From NCBI GenBank assembly GCA_937944105.1, contig CALDZP010000012.1, positions 1 to 43,229 on the forward strand: a stretch of DNA of 43,229 bases, in the 5' to 3' direction. Below the pieces are notes generated by a model. It worked only from the letters and a program-made list of their open reading frames with translations. It had not been told where the DNA came from and did no database searches. The translations under genes and the position numbers were made by a program. Shown here one piece after another: positions 11,318 to 19,725 of the stretch. Within the stretch, counting starts at the first letter, position 1, and each line of letters begins with the position of its first letter. The DNA is from an uncultured Ignavibacteria bacterium (GTDB taxonomy: Bacteria; Bacteroidota; Ignavibacteria; Ch128b).

Positions 11318-14161
11318 ATGATCAAAAAAATAATTTTTCCCTTCCTGACTTTAGCCATAATGGGACAATTTCTTTTTGCTGGTAATACTGGAAAAATTGC
11401 TGGTAAAGTAATTGACAAAGATACAAAAGATCCCATCCCTTTCGCTAATGTCATTGTCGAAGGTACACAACTTGGTGCTGCAACTAATCTCAATGGTGAA
11501 TTTGTAATTTTAAATGTACCACCTGGAGTTTATACTGTAACGGCATCTGTTGTAGGATATCAGAAAAAATCAATTACCGAAGTTAGAGTCAATGTTGATT
11601 TTACTACAAGACTTGAATTTCAATTGTCTCAAGGTTCAATTGACTTACCACCTGTTGTTGTTCAAGGTGAACGTAATCCTTTAATAAGACAGGACTTAAC
11701 AAATCCTGTTGCCTCAATAACAAGTGATAAAATTGATGAGTTACCAGTTGATCAAATTGCAGATGTCATTAAACTTCAAGCTGGAGTAGTAGTTGGTAAT
11801 GATGGTGATATTCATATTCGTGGTGGCTATGGAAATGAAATTGCCTATACTTTAAATGGAATTACTCTAAATGACCCTTATGGAAATAGAAGGTCGGTTG
11901 GACTTGCAACTAATGCCGTTCAAGAAGTTTCTGTTTCAAGTGGAACATTCAGTGCAGAATATGGAAATGCTTTAAGTGGGGTCGTTAATTATGTAACTAA
12001 AGAAGGTCCATCGAAATATACTGGTAGTTTTCGTACTTATAGTGGTGATTATTTTTCAAATAGAAGAGATTTGTTCGAAAATATAGAAGACATAGATCCA
12101 TTAAATAGATTCAGGACGGAATTTACATTTGGTGGTCCTGTACCATTTTTGCTTTCCAGATTCGTTAATTTCTTTATCTCGTCAGTTTATGAAGATTTTA
12201 AAGGTTCTTTATATGGAAAAAGATTGTTCAGAACTACAGATTCATATTTAGAAAGAAATAATTTTAGATCCGGTGATCCAAGAAGTGGTAGATCAACTGA
12301 TCCATACTTTTTCAATCCATATAGCAAAGATTCATCTGGTTTACCGACTGGAGATGGCAAATGGATACCAATGAATTGGTCTCGTTCTTTTAATTTTCAG
12401 GGCAATTTAATTATTAAACCGCTACCCACTATAAAGTTCAAATATGAATATGTTTTTGAAAAGGGAACTTCACAAGATTTTGAGAGATCTTACAAATTTA
12501 ATCCCGATGGTAGGCCAACAAATTATTCAAATGGATACATTCATGCTTTTGATTGGACTCACACTGTTTCGAATAATTTATTTTACACATTGAAGTTATC
12601 TTACGGAACAAATTATTATAAGTCTTATCTTTATGAAAGTCCATTTGATGAAAGATATCTCCCATCACTCTACCTTAGAACATTAGGTAATACTACATTT
12701 TTAACGGGTGGAACAAACAACGAGAGATTTTTTAGAAAAACTCAAACTCTCGGAATAAAAGGCGATTTGGTTGCACAACTATTTGATGTTCATGAAATAA
12801 AAGCTGGTTTCGAAATAAGAAAACATAGATTGAATGTAGAAAGTTATACTGTTCAGGTTGGTTACATTAATCAACAAGGATTATTCACAACACTAACTCC
12901 ATCAACTTTGTTGTATGATTCTGTTCAACTTATAAGAAGGATTCCTTCTGACACTTCTCTTTACACAAGTTACGAGAGATTGCCAGTTCAAGCGGCTGCA
13001 TATATCCAAGATAAAATAGAATTAGCCTCATCAATGATTTTGAATGTTGGAGTAAGATATGAATTTTTCAATCCAGCAGCACAATACAATCCATTTGTAA
13101 GTAAAGACTTAAGTGAATTGAAAGCAGGTTCAATTACAAAAAATGCGACTGATGCAAAACCAAAACATCGATTAAGTCCAAGAATTAGTGTCTCATACCC
13201 AATAACAGATCGCGGAGTAATAAGATTTTCTTATGGACATTTTTACCAGATCCCTTCACTGGCAAGTTTGTATCGAAATCCATTTTATTATGTTGCTAAT
13301 TTTGGTGAAAATCCTACTTTTGGAAATCCAAATGTGGAACCTCAAAAAAGTGTGCAATATGAACTTGGTTTGCAACAGTTATTGCTTGATGACTTAAAAC
13401 TTGAAGTTACTGGATTTTATAAAGATGTGAGCAACTACATTTATACTCAACAGATTTATACAAATGAAGGACGAGCATTTTATTTATTAACAAATCTTGC
13501 TTATTCAAGTAGTAAAGGTATAACTATTTCTTTATTGAAACGAAGGTCTCCACAAGATTTCTTTTCTGCAACAATTGATTACACATTTTCACTTGCTGAA
13601 GGCAATAGGACCTATCCTTCCGATGAAATTTTCTTTAGTGAGAAAAGTGGAAAGCAAAGTGAAACATATCTTGTCCCATTTAGCTTTGATAGAAGTCATG
13701 TAATCAATACAACTTTAACATTTACTCAACCAAATAATTGGATTGCTTCATTGATAGGATATTTTCAAACCGGTACACCATATACACCGGTTTTTCCTTC
13801 AAACATTGTTGATATTACTTTTGAACAAAATTCTGCAAGGCAGCCAATTCAATGGAATGTAGATTTTAAGTTTGAAAAATTCTTTATGATAGGTAATCTT
13901 AAGCTTTCTATATTTACTCAAATTGAAAATCTATTTGATACTCAAAATGAGCTATATGTTTATGCTTCCAGTGGTCGCGCATTAAGTGCAATTGAAGAAA
14001 AAGATATAAATATTGTATTCTCTGATTTAATTAAAAGAATTAGGCGTGGTGATCCAGGTTTAATTCCACTCAAAGAAATTGAACGATATTATTCTCTCAG
14101 ACCTGAAAGAGTAAATAGACCGAGAGAAGTTCGTTTAGGTTTTCAATTAATTTTTAACTGA
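11318..14161 (+). CDS. TonB-dependent outer-membrane receptor with carboxypeptidase-regulatory-like domain
   Basis: An outer-membrane gated channel for energised uptake. A signal peptide (about 1-21, ending FLFAG) is followed by a CarboxypepD-regulatory-like beta-sandwich (about 24-110, GKIAGKVIDKDTKDPIPFAN). The plug domain (about 125-230) contains IHIRGGYGNEIAYTLNGI and YGNALSGVVNYVTKEG. A long 22-strand-type barrel runs to a C-terminal Phe-Asn. The 947 residues are normal for the SusC-like/CarboxypepD class. GTGAGG lies 8 bases before the ATG. The next gene starts 21 bases downstream. The substrate is unknown, and no SusD lipoprotein gene is present, so a polysaccharide-uptake role is not supported. 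Confidence 0.9.
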   Translation: MIKKIIFPFLTLAIMGQFLFAGNTGKIAGKVIDKDTKDPIPFANVIVEGTQLGAATNLNGEFVILNVPPGVYTVTASVVGYQKKSITEVRVNVDFTTRLEFQLSQGSIDLPPVVVQGERNPLIRQDLTNPVASITSDKIDELPVDQIADVIKLQAGVVVGNDGDIHIRGGYGNEIAYTLNGITLNDPYGNRRSVGLATNAVQEVSVSSGTFSAEYGNALSGVVNYVTKEGPSKYTGSFRTYSGDYFSNRRDLFENIEDIDPLNRFRTEFTFGGPVPFLLSRFVNFFISSVYEDFKGSLYGKRLFRTTDSYLERNNFRSGDPRSGRSTDPYFFNPYSKDSSGLPTGDGKWIPMNWSRSFNFQGNLIIKPLPTIKFKYEYVFEKGTSQDFERSYKFNPDGRPTNYSNGYIHAFDWTHTVSNNLFYTLKLSYGTNYYKSYLYESPFDERYLPSLYLRTLGNTTFLTGGTNNERFFRKTQTLGIKGDLVAQLFDVHEIKAGFEIRKHRLNVESYTVQVGYINQQGLFTTLTPSTLLYDSVQLIRRIPSDTSLYTSYERLPVQAAAYIQDKIELASSMILNVGVRYEFFNPAAQYNPFVSKDLSELKAGSITKNATDAKPKHRLSPRISVSYPITDRGVIRFSYGHFYQIPSLASLYRNPFYYVANFGENPTFGNPNVEPQKSVQYELGLQQLLLDDLKLEVTGFYKDVSNYIYTQQIYTNEGRAFYLLTNLAYSSSKGITISLLKRRSPQDFFSATIDYTFSLAEGNRTYPSDEIFFSEKSGKQSETYLVPFSFDRSHVINTTLTFTQPNNWIASLIGYFQTGTPYTPVFPSNIVDITFEQNSARQPIQWNVDFKFEKFFMIGNLKLSIFTQIENLFDTQNELYVYASSGRALSAIEEKDINIVFSDLIKRIRRGDPGLIPLKEIERYYSLRPERVNRPREVRLGFQLIFN

Positions 14162-14182
14162 ATTTCTTGAGGAGAAGAAATA

Positions 14183-17100
14183 ATGAAAAGTAAAATTAAA
14201 ATCTCATTTATTTTGTTAATTTTTATATCATTTAATCTTTTGTCGCAGAAAAAAGATCAGTATGGTAATTACATACTTAAAGAACTTACGGAAAAACAAG
14301 CTCTTGAATTATTTGGTAAACCTGGTGAACGATTGGCTAAATCTCTTGGTAATCCTAAATTAATTAAAGAAAGTATTATTCAAGGGAATAAAGTAAAAAC
14401 AGTTTTATTTAATTATGGTTCAATTTGTGCACCAAATTATTTAGGAAATATTGCTGATCTTGTGTGGAATGGACTCGGTTATGGATTTGAGTTTGGGCCA
14501 CTGGCTGCTGCCGAGGTTGTTAATGATAGAGGTGATACATTACACATTGTAGATGATTCATTTATCAGAACATTCCAAGGTGATTATGATCCATCAGGTA
14601 CGATAAAATGGGGTTGGTTACCAAAAGATGGATATGTTGATCCAAATCAAAATGAAATAGCAAGATTAAATTCACCTGATAATAACGGAGATGGAAAACC
14701 TGATAGCTGGCCAGAAAGTTGGTATAATCCAGGAGCCGGGAAATATTTATGGCCTGCATTTCTTGGTGATCAGGCAACAGCACCTGACGAAGAAGTTTAT
14801 TTTGTTATTGATGATTACACAAATGCAGAATTTCCCTACTATCCATTTCCAGATGATTCATCCAAACGAGGTCTTGGCTTAGATATGGAAGTCAGAGTGT
14901 TACAATTCAATAATCCATTAGCAGAGGATATAGTTTTTTTGGTTTATCAAACGACTAATGCAAGTCCTAAAACTTTACCAAGAGTTTACTTTGGAATGCA
15001 TGGTGATCCACATGTAGGGGGACCAAACAACTATTCAGATGATAGAGCATTCTTTATTCCACCTTTAGGACCATTGGCTGATCCTTACCCACAACGTGCA
15101 AGAAGCATGGTTTATGCATGGGATGATGATATGAAAGGGGATGGCGGAAAATGGTGTGGTTATTTTGGTTGGAAATTTTTAGAAAGCCCGAGCCAACATT
15201 CAGATTTAAAAGATAATGATGATGATGGAATAATTGATGAATCTCCATTTAATGACGCTGGATTTTACATTGATGGGATTCAATATCCTTTGAATTATGG
15301 GATTTCAGATGTTGCAAAATATACTGAAATTTATGGCGCACCTAAACCAAGATGGTCTGGTGATGAAGATGGTGACTGGGATCCTGCAATTCATGATATC
15401 GGTATTGATGGGATTGGACCAGATTCTCCAAACTATCCAGGACCTGATTATGGTGAAGGTGATGGTAAACCAACTCAGGCATGGTATATTGATCAAAATG
15501 AAAATGGAAAATATGATGTTGGTGAACCAATTTCTGAAATTCGTTTACCAGGTTATAAATGGGCTGGTTCTGAACCAAATTTTGGATTACGAGATATTTC
15601 TGAATCAGATCAGCTTGGGTTAACGAGTTTTCATGCTGCCGTCTATACTAATTCTCTTCCAAATGTTCCAATGAATGATGAGTTAATGTGGGAGTGGTTA
15701 TCAAGTGAGACAATAGATCCAAATCAGGAATTACTTAATCAACCGGGAGATAATGTTTTTAATTTCGGAACAGGACCTTTCAAACTTGAGCCTGGTGAAA
15801 CACAGAGATTTTCTATGTGTATTTTGTTCGGTGAAAATTTAAACGATCTGGTATTAAATGCAGAAATTTCAACCAGGATTCTTGAAGCGGATTATAGATT
15901 TGCGCAACCTCCCGCAAAACCAATTGTGACTGCTGTTCCTGGTGATGGAAGAGTAACTCTTTATTGGGATACAAGAGCAGAAAATTCTGTTGATCCACTT
16001 ACAGGATTAAAAGATTTTCAAGGGTATAAAATTTATCGAAGTCAAGATCCAAAATTTTCTGATGTATTTAAAATTACTGATGGCAATGGTGTTCCATATA
16101 TTGGTGTTCCCTTGTTTGATCCCAATACAGGTAAATATGCTCAATTTGATTTGATTGATTCATTAAAAGGTTTTCATCCAGTGGAATATATTGGCAGAGG
16201 TGTCAAATATTGGGTAGGTAATAATACAGGACTTGTTCACGAATATGTGGACTCAACTGTTAAAAATGGAATCACATATTATTATGCTGTGGTTTCTTAC
16301 GATGGAGGATCATTAGTGCCAGGTAAGGAATTACCGCCATCGGAGTCTCCAATGGTAATTATTCAGGATCCAATTACTGGTGAATTAAAGTTCGATGTTA
16401 ATACAGTAATGGTTACACCTGGACCACGTGCAAAAGGAACATTAACTAATTTAAACGATAATCTTTCAATTCAACATGAAAGTGGAATTGCCACTGGTAA
16501 AGTATATGTTAAAACTTATGATAGTAAAGCTGTAAAAGATCAGAATGAATATAGGATTGAGTTTGTAACCAACAACTCCTTTAATTTAATAAATGAAACT
16601 GGAGTAACTGACAGGATAATTTCAAAAGACACAGTTTTAGTAAATCTCACGAATCAAAATATCATTTTAAGTAGTGTAGTGGTAAAAGATGAAGCTGGCA
16701 ATATAATTCCTTCTAATAAATATTTTGTTGCAGCAACTACAGGTAAAATTCGTGGTGCAAATCATGGTGATTTGCCTTCAGGTAATATTTATTATGTGAC
16801 ATATAAATATTATCCAGTTTATCAAAGCTCTTACATTAATGGTGAAGATGCAAATCCGTCTTTTGATGGAATGCGAGTTTTTCTATTTAATGATACTTTA
16901 GGAATTGATAGAAAAAATTCTGGCTGGCATCCCGAGAAAAAAACTAATTTGAAGGATACAATTCTCTGGGTACCAAGAACAGTTTCACCAGCTAATCCAC
17001 ATTTGCCTACTGATTTAGATTTTAAACTTGTATTTACAAGTATGGATACAACTGCTTCTGGTAAATACGTTTCACCTGGAGATACAGTAATTAATCAATC

Positions 17101-17740
17101 GAATCAAAAAATTGTTTGTCCGTTCAAAATCACAATTATTACGCCTGATACAATGCTTGGTCGAAAAGCAGATTATCTTATTTTTGAAGGTATAGCGGCA
17201 ACTCGAGGCAATGGTAGATGGGATCCAGGTGAAGATATAATTTTGTTCCCGCGAGTTAGAGATAGGTTAAGAACTTCTTACCAGATAACATTTAGTTTAC
17301 CATCAGGTCAATTTATTCCACCTCAAGGAGATGTTTATTTTTTAAGAACAACTAAACCATTTAAAGCTGGTGAAAAATATTCATTTAGAACTATTGGTGA
17401 AAAATATGATAAACAAATTGCCAGAAATCAGCTTGATAATATTTATGTAGTTCCAAATCCTTATGTAGCATTTTCGGATGCGGAGCAACCGGCTCGTCAA
17501 CCAAATAGAAGAGGTGAAAAAGTTCTTCAATTTAGAAATCTACCAAAAGAATGTACAATAAGAATTTATACAATAGCCGGTGAACTGGTTCAAACAATTT
17601 ATAAAAATGACGATGGAAGTATAGTTAACTGGGATTTATTAAGTTATGAAGGTCAAAGAATTGCTTATGGTGTTTATATTTATCATGTTGATGCACCAGG
17701 TATTGGCGAAAAGATTGGTCGATTTGCAGTAATTAAATAA
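14183..17740 (+). CDS. Large secreted surface protein with Fn3 and T9SS-type sorting domain
   Basis: This 1185-residue protein of unknown function starts with a signal peptide (about 1-21, IKISFILLIFISFNLLSQ). The N-terminal half is rich in Trp, Gly and Asp and holds several Ca-binding-loop-like segments: DNNGDGKPD, DNDDDGIIDESPF, DEDGDWDP and DQNENGKYDVGEP, with NGRWDPGEDI later. A fibronectin type III-like region lies at about 573-715 (VTLYWDTRAENS...YYYAVVSYDGG). The C-terminus (about 1090-1185) has VPNPYVAF, RIYTIAGELVQTI and GVYIYHV, which resembles FlgD-Ig/T9SS type A sorting domains. AGGAG lies 8 bases before the ATG. Its position between a TonB receptor and PorV suggests surface display, possibly acting with the receptor. 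Confidence 0.8.
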   Translation: MKSKIKISFILLIFISFNLLSQKKDQYGNYILKELTEKQALELFGKPGERLAKSLGNPKLIKESIIQGNKVKTVLFNYGSICAPNYLGNIADLVWNGLGYGFEFGPLAAAEVVNDRGDTLHIVDDSFIRTFQGDYDPSGTIKWGWLPKDGYVDPNQNEIARLNSPDNNGDGKPDSWPESWYNPGAGKYLWPAFLGDQATAPDEEVYFVIDDYTNAEFPYYPFPDDSSKRGLGLDMEVRVLQFNNPLAEDIVFLVYQTTNASPKTLPRVYFGMHGDPHVGGPNNYSDDRAFFIPPLGPLADPYPQRARSMVYAWDDDMKGDGGKWCGYFGWKFLESPSQHSDLKDNDDDGIIDESPFNDAGFYIDGIQYPLNYGISDVAKYTEIYGAPKPRWSGDEDGDWDPAIHDIGIDGIGPDSPNYPGPDYGEGDGKPTQAWYIDQNENGKYDVGEPISEIRLPGYKWAGSEPNFGLRDISESDQLGLTSFHAAVYTNSLPNVPMNDELMWEWLSSETIDPNQELLNQPGDNVFNFGTGPFKLEPGETQRFSMCILFGENLNDLVLNAEISTRILEADYRFAQPPAKPIVTAVPGDGRVTLYWDTRAENSVDPLTGLKDFQGYKIYRSQDPKFSDVFKITDGNGVPYIGVPLFDPNTGKYAQFDLIDSLKGFHPVEYIGRGVKYWVGNNTGLVHEYVDSTVKNGITYYYAVVSYDGGSLVPGKELPPSESPMVIIQDPITGELKFDVNTVMVTPGPRAKGTLTNLNDNLSIQHESGIATGKVYVKTYDSKAVKDQNEYRIEFVTNNSFNLINETGVTDRIISKDTVLVNLTNQNIILSSVVVKDEAGNIIPSNKYFVAATTGKIRGANHGDLPSGNIYYVTYKYYPVYQSSYINGEDANPSFDGMRVFLFNDTLGIDRKNSGWHPEKKTNLKDTILWVPRTVSPANPHLPTDLDFKLVFTSMDTTASGKYVSPGDTVINQSNQKIVCPFKITIITPDTMLGRKADYLIFEGIAATRGNGRWDPGEDIILFPRVRDRLRTSYQITFSLPSGQFIPPQGDVYFLRTTKPFKAGEKYSFRTIGEKYDKQIARNQLDNIYVVPNPYVAFSDAEQPARQPNRRGEKVLQFRNLPKECTIRIYTIAGELVQTIYKNDDGSIVNWDLLSYEGQRIAYGVYIYHVDAPGIGEKIGRFAVIK

Positions 17741-17757
17741 AATTTATGGAGTTTGAA

Positions 17758-18786
17758 ATGAGAAAAATAATTTTCATCATAGTTTTTATTGGAATTTTAA
17801 ATTCACTCTCATTTGCTCAGCTTGAAAGAAGTACTTCTAAAGTTGGAACAACTGCAGCGACATTTCTCAAAATTAATGCAGGTTCTCGAGCAATTGCTAT
17901 GGCAGGTGCATTTGCTGCAATGGAAAACGATATTTATTCAATTTATTATAACCCAGCAGGAATTTCCAGGATTACCGGTACTGGTGCTTCTGCTTTTAAT
18001 CATGCTAACTGGTTAGCAGATATGTCATACGATTTTGCAGCCCTTGCATTAAATCTTGGTGATATTGGAAGTATAGCTCTGAGTTTAATATCCTTTAGTG
18101 TACCAGAAGAAAAAGTCAGAACTTTTGATAATCCTGAAGGTGATGGTAGGTATTGGGATGCCAGTTCACTGGCATTGGGATTGTCTTATGCCAGAAATTT
18201 GACTGATAATTTCTCAATTGGGTTCAATTTCAAATATATTCGTGATCAGGTCTGGGATATGAGTGCAAGCTCAATTGCAATTGATGCGGGAACAATGTAT
18301 ACAACGCCTTTCAATGGATTAAGAGTCGGTGCAAGTATTTCTAACTTTGGTACAAAGATGAAGCTTGAAGGTAGAAACACTTATTTTAATGTAGATCCAA
18401 ATAATAATCCTAACTCAGGCCCAAATAATATTCCTGCCGAATATAGACTTTCATATTATGATATACCTCTTTCATTTCGTGTTGGTCTTGCTATGGAAGT
18501 TGTTAAATCGGAGTTGCTTGTTGTAACTACTTCACTTGATGCTGTCCATCCAAATGATAATACGGAGTATTTAAATTTTGGATTGGAATTGAATTTCAAT
18601 AATTACTTTTTTGTCAGAGGTGGATACAAATCGTTATTCTTAAGAGATAGTGAACAAAGCTTTACATTTGGATTCGGTTTGAATTATCCAATAGTTAATG
18701 AAATAGCTCTATCATTTAACTATGGATTTGCTGATTATGGAAGGTTAAAAAATGTTCAATTTTTTGATTTAGTTGTGAGATTTTAA
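17758..18786 (+). CDS. PorV/PorQ-family outer-membrane protein
   Basis: A predicted FadL-like beta-barrel of the PorV/PorQ family; PorV carries T9SS substrates to their attachment complex at the cell surface. After a signal peptide ending SLSFAQ, the family signature appears (FLKINAGSRAIAMAGAFAA and DIYSIYYNPAGISRI), then alternating beta strands to a terminal Phe (LVVRF). I chose the ATG at 17758 rather than 17746 because GGAG at 17748-17751 then sits 6 bases upstream, and the protein starts MRKIIF as a normal signal peptide. The neighbouring sorting-domain protein is a plausible client. Ignavibacteria often hold several paralogues, so this may not be the sole PorV. Confidence 0.88.
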   Translation: MRKIIFIIVFIGILNSLSFAQLERSTSKVGTTAATFLKINAGSRAIAMAGAFAAMENDIYSIYYNPAGISRITGTGASAFNHANWLADMSYDFAALALNLGDIGSIALSLISFSVPEEKVRTFDNPEGDGRYWDASSLALGLSYARNLTDNFSIGFNFKYIRDQVWDMSASSIAIDAGTMYTTPFNGLRVGASISNFGTKMKLEGRNTYFNVDPNNNPNSGPNNIPAEYRLSYYDIPLSFRVGLAMEVVKSELLVVTTSLDAVHPNDNTEYLNFGLELNFNNYFFVRGGYKSLFLRDSEQSFTFGFGLNYPIVNEIALSFNYGFADYGRLKNVQFFDLVVRF

Positions 18787-19548
18787 ATGAGATCTCAGGC
18801 GGTCGTTTCTAAGAAAAATAAATTAGATTCGACCGCCAATTTTATTTTAAAGGTCAATAAAATCTTAATAAATACCTTTGGTAAACCATCAAGAAACTTA
18901 AATTCAAGTCCAGTAGATGTATTAATTGCAACAATCCTTTCGCAGAATACAAACGATATTAACTCTCATAAAGCATTTTTAAGACTCAAAAGGAAGTTCC
19001 CTAAATATGAAGATATTCTAAATGCTGATCTTAGAACTATTGAAAACACTATTAAGATTGCTGGATTGGCAAAACAGAAATCTCAAACCATAAAAAATAC
19101 ACTTCGAGAGATTTACAATAAAATGGGCTCTCTTTCTTTTGATTTTTTAAATAGTCTTGATATAGATGATGCTCTAAATTATCTCTCATCATTCAAAGGA
19201 GTTGGATTAAAAACAGCTGCTTGTGTTTTACTTTTTGGGTTGCATAAAAATATTTGTCCAGTTGATACTCACATCCATAGAATATTAAATAGAGTTGGAA
19301 TTGTTAATACAAAGGATAGAAATAAAACCTTTAAATTAATTAATGAATCCTTACATGATGGAATTGCACATGAGTTTCATACTAATTTAATTAAACTTGG
19401 AAGAACAATATGTTTAAGTCAAAATCCTGTGTGTTATGAATGCCCTTTGAAAAATATTTGCAAGTTCGAAAAGAAAAATTTTATTAAGAAAGGCTATAAA
19501 AAGAATCAAAGTAAGAAATCAGATTTTTTATTATTGGATTCAGTTTAA
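18787..19548 (+). CDS. nth: Endonuclease III-like DNA glycosylase/AP lyase
   Basis: Base-excision repair enzyme that removes oxidised pyrimidines. The helix-hairpin-helix is FKGVGLKTAACVLLFG with catalytic Lys142, followed by the essential Asp160 in PVDTHIHRILNRVGI. The C-terminal [4Fe-4S] ligands are Cys209-x6-Cys216-x2-Cys219-x5-Cys225. At 253 residues it is slightly longer than E. coli Nth because of N- and C-terminal basic tails. The ATG directly follows the porV stop with no gap or own ribosome site, so translation is probably coupled to the surface operon. Confidence 0.94.
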   Translation: MRSQAVVSKKNKLDSTANFILKVNKILINTFGKPSRNLNSSPVDVLIATILSQNTNDINSHKAFLRLKRKFPKYEDILNADLRTIENTIKIAGLAKQKSQTIKNTLREIYNKMGSLSFDFLNSLDIDDALNYLSSFKGVGLKTAACVLLFGLHKNICPVDTHIHRILNRVGIVNTKDRNKTFKLINESLHDGIAHEFHTNLIKLGRTICLSQNPVCYECPLKNICKFEKKNFIKKGYKKNQSKKSDFLLLDSV

Positions 19549-19725
19549 AGTGAGTTCACTCGTTTAAGTTCTATGCTTGAAATTATATATTTAAAAAATT
19601 TTTTATGGTTGGTGATTGATAAAGTATAGAATACAATTTAGTACATAACAAAAATTAATTTTCTACTTCAGGAAAAATATAAGCCATTAAGTATAACTTA
19701 GATTTGAAAATTTACTATTGAGAAA
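19549..19725. other. Convergent nth/polA intergenic region
   Basis: The 3' ends of the surface operon and polA meet here. A short inverted repeat AGTGA-GT-TCACT lies at about 19550-19562, and an all-AT palindrome around AAAAAATTTTTT at about 19592-19605. Neither is a convincing intrinsic terminator, since no GC-rich stem is followed by a T tract. Confidence 0.35.

Noticed and set aside
15297-15623. 108-residue ORF in another frame of the large secreted protein gene
   Set aside because: Met/Leu-rich product from a Gly/Asp-rich coding region; the main frame is continuous with signal peptide and sorting domain.
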